DNA of 24,368 nucleotides from Parvularia atlantis (taxonomy: Eukaryota > Opisthokonta > Rotosphaerida), in assembly GCA_943704415.1 (NCBI GenBank), contig CALSCO010001139.1, positions 1 through 24,368 of the forward strand, given 5' to 3'. Under the pieces are notes generated by a model. The model ran no database searches. It was not told the DNA's origin and saw only the letters and a list, made by a program, of their open reading frames with translations. The translations under genes were made by a program, and so were the position numbers. Shown here in pieces: positions 18,288 through 24,368 of this stretch (the stretch's first letter is position 1; each line of letters begins with the position of its first letter).

Positions 18288-19376
18288 ATGGACAGCGACG
18301 ACGCCTACTACGGCTCGTACGGCGACCTGCGCGTGCACGAGGACATGCTGCGCGACGCCGTGCGCACGGACGCGTACCGCGCGGCCATCGCGCGCGACGG
18401 GCGGCTGGCCGGGCGCGTCGTGCTCGACGTCGGCGGCGGCACGGGCATCCTCAGCGTCTTCGCCGCGCGCGAGGGCCGGGCGCGGCGCGTGTACTGCGTC
18501 GAGGCGAGCGCGACGGCGGCCGTGGCCGAGCGCGTCGTCGCGGCAAACGGCCTGGCCGACGTCGTCACGGTGATCCGCGGGCGGATGGAGGACGTGCACC
18601 TGCCCGAGCCCGTCGACGCGATCGTGAGCGAGTGGATGGGCTTTGGCCTGCTGTTCGAGTCGATGCTCGACGCCGTGCTCATCGCCCGCGACCGCTGGCT
18701 CCGCCCGGACGGACCGCGCCTGCTCCTGCCCGAGCGCGCGCGCCTGCACCTGGCCATGCTCACGAACGATGTCTTCTACGAGGAGCGCGTGCGCTTCTGG
18801 GATGACGGCGTGCGCGAGCTCTACGGCGTCGACATGGCCCTCGTCGGGCGCATGCTCCGCGCGGCCCAGCCGCAGGAGGTCGTGCTCGAGCATGTCCCGC
18901 CCGAGTGCGTCCTCAGCGCCCCGGCCGCCGTCGTCGCTGACCTCGACCTGGCCACGGTCGCCCTGGCCGACCTGCCGCGCATCACGAGCACGTTCGCCCT
19001 GCCCGCGATCATCTCGGGCCCGCTGCACGGCCTCGTCGCCTGGTTCGACGTCGACTTTCCCGGCGGCGACCGCCTCTCGACCTCGCCGTACGACCGCGAG
19101 ACGCACTGGAAGCAGATGTGCATGTACATCCACCCGCCCGACGACACCGAGCCGCCGCTGGTCGGGCAGGACGACACCGCGCACGGCACGATCGTGCTCT
19201 CGCGCCCGGCCAAGCAGCCGCGCGGCCTCGACATCGTTGTGACGGTGGCGCTGCAGCGGTGCGGCGAGCCCGCGCCCGGACCGACCACGACGCACCGCTT
19301 CGTGCTCTCGGCCGACCCTGCCGGGGCGGGCGCGGCGTCGTCCGTTGCGCCGGCCAACCTCGGCGCGGCGTGCTGA
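18288..19376 (+). CDS. Type I protein arginine N-methyltransferase (PRMT1/PRMT6-like)
   Basis: Intronless, 362 aa, ATG 18288 and TGA 19374-19376. It transfers methyl from S-adenosylmethionine to arginine guanidino groups. All hallmark parts are present: YYGSYGDLRVHEDMLRD at the N-terminus, SAM motif I VLDVGGGTGILS (about 45-56), VEAS at the end of strand 2, the double-E loop SEWMGFGLLFESML (E115, E124), and the THW loop ETHWKQM (272-274). LSTSPYDRETHWKQ and the GFGLLFESML wording lean to PRMT6-like enzymes, while the body is general type I. After the barrel the last 40 residues are Ala/Gly/Pro-rich and unlike known tails. Asymmetric dimethylation of histones or RNA-binding proteins is the family role; the substrate cannot be read here. 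It is convergent with Sec8. Confidence 0.93.
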   Translation: MDSDDAYYGSYGDLRVHEDMLRDAVRTDAYRAAIARDGRLAGRVVLDVGGGTGILSVFAAREGRARRVYCVEASATAAVAERVVAANGLADVVTVIRGRMEDVHLPEPVDAIVSEWMGFGLLFESMLDAVLIARDRWLRPDGPRLLLPERARLHLAMLTNDVFYEERVRFWDDGVRELYGVDMALVGRMLRAAQPQEVVLEHVPPECVLSAPAAVVADLDLATVALADLPRITSTFALPAIISGPLHGLVAWFDVDFPGGDRLSTSPYDRETHWKQMCMYIHPPDDTEPPLVGQDDTAHGTIVLSRPAKQPRGLDIVVTVALQRCGEPAPGPTTTHRFVLSADPAGAGAASSVAPANLGAAC

Positions 19377-19435
19377 CCGAGGCGCTCGTGGAACAATTGT
19401 ATCATTGTGGCGCACAGATGCATGCATCTACACCG
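19377..19435. other. 59-nt convergent 3' region, PRMT / Sec8
   Basis: Lies between the PRMT TGA and the Sec8 TAG. It is mixed in composition with an A/T-richer centre (GGAACAATTGTATCATTG, containing the palindrome CAATTG). No canonical AATAAA is present. It probably serves 3' end formation in both directions. Confidence 0.4.
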
Positions 19436-22400
19436 CTACCGCGCCTGCCATGACGCGCGCTTGGTCACCTCGACGATCTGCTGCTCGACCGCGTTGTTGA
19501 ACCCGAGCGTGTCGTGCCCGAGCGCCTCGGCGTTGCGCAGGATCAGTCGCAAGACCGTGTCGTACTCGGCCGGCGAGAACAGCGCGGCGTTGGCGGCGAT
19601 GTAGGCCGCGAGGTTATCGGCGTCGTAGTCGAGCAGGGCGTAGAACTGGCGCACCCGGTTGAGGTAGCGGTCGAGGATGATGCCGGGCGCGACCGTGGCC
19701 GAGAGGCACTTTTGCAACGCAAAGACGTTGCGCGCCATCTTGAGCGAGGCGTACTGGTTGACGGGGCCGATGTACTTGGCGTCGGCGCACAGCACCGCGC
19801 TGAGCAGCTGCGGCACACCGTCAAACACGTAGAGCAGGGCCGGGTCGCGCAGGCGCCGGCTCAGCGCCTCCTCCAGGCCGGCCAGGTCCTTGCTCAGGCT
19901 GAGCACGTACGGGTCGGGCTCGACGGCCTCGGACGCGGGCGCGTACGTGCCCTCGCGCACAGCCAGGTCGACGAAGTAGTGCACGTGGCAGCGCACCTCG
20001 GTCCGCAGCACAAACAGGCAGCCCTTGGCCATGTCGCGGATGCGCTCGGCGATCTCGTTCAGGCGCGCCTTGCTCTCGTCGTCCATGAGCAGAAACATGG
20101 TCGCGCCGACGTTGAACGCGACCTCGTTCGCCACCGCCGCCACGTTCTCCAGGTCAATCAGCGCCATGGCCACGTCGTCCGCGCCGCCACCTGTGCCTGA
20201 GCCACCACCGCCGCCGCCGCCGTCACCGGACGCAACAACCACGGGCGCGTTTTCGTCCAGCGCGGCGGCGCGCATGCCCTCGAGCTGCTCCATCATCCAC
20301 ACGAGGCTGTGGTGCAGCGTCGCGACAAGCAGGAGCCGCGCCGGGTCCCACACGAGCTGCTCACGGTCCGTCGTTGCCGCGTCGCCCTTGGCCTCGAGCT
20401 CAGCACGGGTCTGGTCGTCGTTGGTGATGTCGTCCAGGCGCAGCAGCGTGCTCTGGACGGGCACGGCGAGCGGCAGGGTCTGCGACAGGAGCGGGTGCTT
20501 CTGCAGGGCCTTGCGCACGGCGGGCAGCTGCGTCCAGCGGCGCGCGATCGTGTCGCCCGTGACCGCGTCAAACTGGCGCTCGCACGTGTTGAGGTACTCG
20601 ACCAGGAGGATCTGCACGAGCGAGATGTATTCGTTGCAGTGCAGCGGCACGGTCGTCATAATCTTGCACAGCTCGCGAATTAGCCACAGCACGACCACGG
20701 CGCTCTACGCGGCGGGTCAGCGCCGCCGTGAGCCCGCACGCACACGCGCGCGCACACGCCTTGAGCAGCGGCCGCTCGGAGGCCGCGTCGATAAACAGCT
20801 CGGTCTTGGTCGGCGCCGCGCCCGAGCCGTACTTGATCGACGCGCTCATCTGCCGCAGGACCTTGTCGCGGATCAGCGGTACGACCTCCTCCAGCACAAA
20901 GTCGTCCAGGAAGGCCTGCAGCCGGCCCTGCGCGTCACCCGGGCGCGCGCCCACGAGCTTCATCATCGCCGTCGTGAAGCGCTCGGTCGGGCGGTACAGG
21001 AGCGAGATATTGAGCGCGTCAGACGGCAGCAGCAGCCGGTGGCCGCCGCGCCCCGCGGCCTGGTGCAATGCCGCGGTTAACCACGGCGCATCCCGCGTGG
21101 CAGCACGCGCGCACCATGCCCAGGTAGATGTCGTCCATGGTCTCGATCAGCATCGTGTCCTCCTTGCGCTTGAGCTCGCGGTAGTGCGCCGCCATCGTCT
21201 TGGAGCTCTCCGTGCCCGCGAAGCTGAACATGCGCGTCTTCATGATCGAGGCCGGCGCCGGCGCGGTGCTCGCGGGGCTGTCGGCCGGGCGCGCGCGCAG
21301 CGGGTCCTGCAGGTAGTCGCGCAGGACCGACTCGAGCTGTGCGCGGGCGTGAGACACGGGCGGATCGGAAGGCCGGCGGCAAGCGCGCACCTCCTCCTGG
21401 ATGGCCTCCCACACGTCCATGCTCGAGAGCGCGTCCGTGCCGAGGCGGTAATTGACGCGCTCGCAGACAAACTGGCACCGCCGGAAGATGGCGCGGTATT
21501 GGCGGTACAGCGTGCGCAGCAGCGAGCGCAGGACGCGCGCGCGGTGTGCGGGGCTGTTGGCCGCGGAGATGGCCACGGCCGAGGCGTCAAAGCGCGTCGT
21601 GACGACAGACGAGGTGTAGTTGCTTAGGCCCGACGCCTCGGCCGCCTCGACCTCATTCAAAGCGCTCTCGGCCACCTGGAAAATCTCGAGCCGGAGGCTG
21701 CGCTGCAGCACCTGCACAAACGCCGGCAGCTGGCCCAGCCGGTCGAGGCTGTCGACGAGCACGGCGAGGCGTCGCATGGGGTCGGCTGCGCCCGCGCTCG
21801 CGCCCGCGCCGAGCTTGTCGCCCTCGTCTGTCACGTCGTCGCGCGGGCCAAGCTGGCGGCGCGTGCTCGCGGGTGCGGCGGCCGCGACGGCCTGCTGGCC
21901 GGCGGCGTTGAGCGACGCGGTGGACGCGGTGGCCTCGCCGGGCATCGACCCGAGTGTGCCGCGCCGCCCAGTGCGCCCCGTCCTGTGCGCTGTTGACGCG
22001 CGTCAGCCGTGCACGTGCACAAAGACGACGGACGGCGCGCACGGTCGAGCGTGAGGGGCGAGAGCGCGAGAAAGCCGCTGGACGCCGACATATCCGTCAC
22101 CGAGAGACTGTCGCGGTGGAGGCCGCTGCGGCGCAGCGACGTGCTCGACAGGGACTCGCGCAGGCCGTGCGCGGGCGAGGCGGCGCGGTCGTCGCCGTCG
22201 CGCACGGGATTGTCGTCGTCGTTGTCGCACAGCTCCTCGTCCTCGTCGTCGTCCGCGGCCGCATTGGCCGTGCGCCCGTGCGCGGCCACGCGTGCACCCG
22301 TTCCGTCCAGGCGCGCGCGCCGCCCAAACAGCTGCACGAGCAGCTCGTCGGTGAGCTTGGCCGGAAACGAGTCGCGGTTCTCGTCGAGGGCGCGGCGGAT

Positions 22401-23024
22401 GTCTGCGATCGCGCCGATGTCGCGCACGCCCTCGGCGTTGGCCAGGCGCGTGGCGGCGGCGAGGTGGCCCACGGCGCTGAGGTAGTGCTCGGCCTGGAAG
22501 GCCTCAGCGATGCGCGCGGGCATTCGCTTGAGCTCGTCGATCTGCGCCAGCAGGCGGCTCATCTCCTTGCACTCGATCGTCTTGGTCCACAGGCGCGACA
22601 GGCCCTCGCGGCGCGTGCGCAGCAGCTGCAGGAAGTGGCGCGCCTCGAGCAGGTCGCGCTTGAGCTGGTTGACGCGCGTCTGGGCGTCGGTGACGTGCGC
22701 GACGATGCCGCTGAAGGTCTGGATCGAGTTGTTGAAGCCGAGGTGGTACTCTGCCGCACCACACACGTCAGCGCGTGCACACGGCGCAGCAGCACGGCGG
22801 CACGCACCGTTGACGATCTTGCCCACGTCGCCCTCGAGCCGGCGCGTCTGCTCCTCGAGCGCGCGCAGGCCCCGGGCGCGCTCGGTGCGCCCCGCGACGA
22901 TGTCGAGCGCAATCGTGACCGGGTCGAACGGCGCGCCGCCACCGTCGCCGTCGTCGTCGTCGGCCGCGAACTCGGGCCAGGCCTCGCGCACGTGCGCGAG
23001 CGAGGCGGCGACGGCCGCGTCCAT
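19436..23024 (-). CDS. EXOC4: Exocyst complex component Sec8 (EXOC4), 6 exons
   Basis: Exons (minus) 23024-22808, 22750-22043, 21989-21391, 21336-21115, 21059-20758, 20702-19436; introns 57, 53, 54, 55 and 55 nt; 1104 aa (human 974). Sec8 is a rod-like CATCHR subunit of the exocyst, which tethers secretory vesicles to the plasma membrane. The N-terminal coiled-coil segment matches the family: RREGLSRLWTKTIECKEMSR, LLAQIDELKRMPARI and AEHYLSAVGHLAAATRL (human RDELRKLWIEGIEHKH, HYLSATDMLVSAV). The C-terminus gives GCLFVLRTEVRCHVHYF, AVREGTYAPA, DPYVLSLSKDLAGLEEALS and ARNVFALQKCLS (human VLQCCLLLHLEVRVHCFYF, DPLVVKLNKDISAMEEAMS). Low-complexity inserts (about 320-420, with DDDEDEE) and a Gly run near residue 850 account for the extra length. 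The fifth junction (GC|GTGTGCG...GTAGAG|C) uses a GAG acceptor and is the least certain. Intron 3 is stopless and a multiple of three. Confidence 0.94.
21337..21390 (-). other. Sec8 intron 3: in-frame, stopless 54-nt intron
   Basis: GAG|GTGCGCGCTTGC...TCTCACGCCCGCGCACAG|CTC. It has consensus 5' and 3' ends and a CTCAC branch-like site, but is 18 codons long with no stop in frame. Removing it gives VWEAIQEELESVLRDYLQD, matching the Sec8 pattern VWxxIQxxLxxLLxxYLD; keeping it inserts 18 Arg/Pro/Ala-rich residues. Splicing is favoured. Confidence 0.75.
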
Positions 23025-23266
23025 CCCGCGTCTCAGGCTCGGTCAGGGTAGTCGAAAGTCGCGACGGCCATTGCGCAACCACTTTGCGGCGGCGCCTCGA
23101 CGACTCTCGGTCGTCGTCGTTTTCGCACAGCCGGCACCACTCCGAACCTCACCTACCTCCTTCACCTACCCTCTCCTCTCTGTCCTCCGTCCTTCTGCTT
23201 ATGCCCCTTGCCTGACCGCGCAACGAAAAACCGCGAACAAAAAAGAGCGCCTCCCTCCTCTTTTTT

Positions 23267-23329
<63 letters not shown>

Positions 23330-23367
23330 CGGCTGTCGGAACGACGCACGCACGCACGAGACTGTCG
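23025..23367. promoter_or_regulatory. 343-nt divergent promoter, Sec8 / acidic orphan, with a long pyrimidine tract
   Basis: No gene seen. On the Sec8 side GTCGAAAGTCGCGAC (23051-23065) lies 26 nt upstream of the ATG; read toward Sec8 it contains CGACTTTCGAC, identical and in the same orientation to the element before TTC7. From about 23140 to 23330 the plus strand is strongly pyrimidine-rich (CCTCTCCTCTCTGTCC, CTCCCTCCTC, TTTTTTTCTCC), ending in the long CT repeat. This is the likely promoter and leader of the downstream gene, where CT/GA tracts often act as core-promoter or GAGA-factor-like elements in other eukaryotes. Confidence 0.5.
23271..23326. repeat. (CT)28 dinucleotide microsatellite
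   Basis: Twenty-eight uninterrupted CT units on the plus strand (GA on the minus). It starts right after a TTTTTTTCTC stretch and ends about 41 nt before the ATG of the acidic orphan gene. It is therefore probably within its 5' leader or core promoter. Length may vary between strains. Confidence 0.95.
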
Positions 23368-24261
23368 ATGGACGCGCACGCCGAGGACGTGTTCATGGGC
23401 TCGCTCGACTACATCAACCAGTTCAGCGCGCTGCCGCCGCTGGTCGACGACGCTGACGTCATGAACGACAAGGCCCTGCTGCTGCTGGACGACCTCGTGA
23501 TGCTGCCGATGCCGCTGGCGCTGCCGTGCGCGACCGAGGCCGAGCCCCTGCCCGCCGCCGACCCGCTGCCCGAGCTGCTGCTGCAGTACGACGCGCAGGA
23601 CGCGCAGACCGTGCCTGGCAGCGCCCTCGTCGTGCCCGTCTCGCCCGCCTCGTCGCCGGCACACGAGCTCGTCGCGCGCGTGCCCAGTGGCCGCGAGCAG
23701 CGCCGCACGACGCCGTACTGCCGGCCGCGCGCGCAGACCGCGGACGAGGATGACGACGACGACGACGACGACGACGCGGTGCAGTCGCGCGCGCACGCCA
23801 AGGGCCTCCGCGAGCGCAAGACGGCCATCCTCGCCGTCGCGTCAGTGCACCGCGACAGCGCCATGGACCTGCTGGACGAGCTGGTTGACTTCCAACTGCG
23901 CGCCGTGGTCGAGTGGGCGTTCCAGCTGGCGCAGGGCGACAAGACCGAAAAGTCGTCGCGCGTCAAGGGGGCGCTCCGTGCCGTCGCACGCCTGTCGCTC
24001 GCCGCGAGCCGCCTGCGCGAGGAGCCCGCGTGCGTGGTGCAGAACAACCTGCTCGCGCTGGCCCAGCCGCGCTCCGTCCGCCTCCCGTCCAAGGCCCACA
24101 GCTTCCGCCTCCCGTTCGCGGCCCTCGGCATGGATGTGCCGAGCGCGGCCAGTGCGGACGAGCGCTGGCGCGCGCTGATTGGCCAGCAGACCGAGGCCCG
24201 CCTGCGCCAGCACCTGGTGCAGCGCGTGTGCATGGGCAACTGGGACGAGTGCTTCGCGTGA
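23368..24261 (+). CDS. Hypothetical acidic nuclear-type protein with Asp run
   Basis: Intronless, 297 aa, ATG 23368 and TGA 24259-24261. I do not recognise the family. Residues 1-120 are acidic and hydrophobic-spaced (DVFMGSLDYINQFSALPPL, DDLVMLPMPLAL, LPELLLQYDAQD), in the manner of transactivation regions. Then come basic residues (PSGREQRRTTPYCRPRAQT), nine consecutive Asp at about residues 128-136, and a predicted all-helical second half with no membrane segment. That half includes LRERKTAILAVASVH, DLLDELVDFQLRAVVEWAFQ and RLRQHLVQRVCMGNWDECF. Acidic patches with a basic stretch suggest a transcriptional regulator or histone-binding protein; this is inference. The coding call rests on codon-like composition, a clean start after a promoter-like tract, and a compositional change at the stop. 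Confidence 0.7.
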   Translation: MDAHAEDVFMGSLDYINQFSALPPLVDDADVMNDKALLLLDDLVMLPMPLALPCATEAEPLPAADPLPELLLQYDAQDAQTVPGSALVVPVSPASSPAHELVARVPSGREQRRTTPYCRPRAQTADEDDDDDDDDDAVQSRAHAKGLRERKTAILAVASVHRDSAMDLLDELVDFQLRAVVEWAFQLAQGDKTEKSSRVKGALRAVARLSLAASRLREEPACVVQNNLLALAQPRSVRLPSKAHSFRLPFAALGMDVPSAASADERWRALIGQQTEARLRQHLVQRVCMGNWDECFA

Positions 24262-24368
24262 GGCACACCCAAACCCACCAAGATCTATGCCCTCCCATGT
24301 CTCTTCCCTCTTTTTTTTCCCCCTCCTTTCTTGAGCTTCTGCTGTCCTCTCGTCAGTCATGCCCCCCC
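24262..24368. other. 107-nt 3' flank with pyrimidine tract, to window end
   Basis: Downstream of the acidic orphan. Composition changes abruptly to a pyrimidine-rich stretch (CTCTTCCCTCTTTTTTTTCC, CCCTCCTTTC) like the promoter before that gene. The last bases, CAGTCATGCCCC, contain an ATG at 24359 that might open the next plus-strand gene. Too little sequence remains to tell. Confidence 0.35.

Noticed and set aside
23271-23326. CT repeat as a telomere, centromere or mobile-element terminus
   Set aside because: It is a simple dinucleotide microsatellite with no flanking terminal repeats or target-site duplication, placed in a divergent promoter.
22510-24261. 583-codon plus-strand frame joining Sec8 antisense to the acidic orphan
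   Set aside because: The first part is antisense to Sec8 and translates the CT repeat as Ser-Leu repeats. A start at 23368, right after the pyrimidine tract, is more credible.

Overview
The window is nuclear DNA of a GC-rich, very compact eukaryote, almost certainly a free-living protist. The evidence is spliceosomal introns, a coatomer subunit, an exocyst subunit, a spliceosome protein, PX-PH phospholipase D, TTC7 and an animal-type single-chain ATP-citrate lyase. An amoebozoan or apusomonad-like organism would fit, but nothing seen fixes the lineage. There is no sign of viruses, transposons, tRNA, rRNA or CRISPR.

Layout, left to right: (1) intronless membrane protein, minus; (2) intronless orphan, plus, with an unclear start; (3) seven-TM orphan, minus, 4 exons; (4) BUD31/G10, minus, 5 exons; (5) delta-COP, minus, 14 exons; (6) intronless nucleotide-sugar glycosyltransferase, plus; (7) ATP-citrate lyase, minus, 13 exons; (8) TTC7, plus, 10 exons; (9) PX-PH phospholipase D, minus, 5 exons; (10) intronless type I PRMT, plus; (11) exocyst Sec8/EXOC4, minus, 6 exons; (12) intronless acidic orphan, plus. 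Twelve genes fill 24.4 kb. Gaps between coding regions run from 26 to about 340 nt, and most are under 100 nt.

I placed 50 introns by reading frame, family alignment and splice signals. All are 47-71 nt. About 43 begin GTGCG or GTGTG rather than GTAAG/GTGAG, and about 38 carry CTGAC or CTCAC shortly before the terminal AG. This uniform grammar made exact gene models possible. Rebuilt lengths are BUD31 144 aa, delta-COP 529 aa, ATP-citrate lyase 1104 aa, TTC7 788 aa, PLD 1111 aa and Sec8 1104 aa, close to or somewhat longer or shorter than the animal proteins.

Several genes share a theme. delta-COP (Golgi-ER coats), TTC7 (plasma-membrane PI4-kinase scaffold), PLD (phosphatidic acid, PIP2-dependent), Sec8 (exocytic tethering), a Golgi-type glycosyltransferase and ATP-citrate lyase (acetyl-CoA for lipids) all serve membrane supply and traffic. 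Chance is the default explanation for this clustering. The most notable points are the unusual 5' splice consensus, a GC-AG intron, an ATG-only exon and a 9-nt microexon, and a 53-nt divergent promoter.
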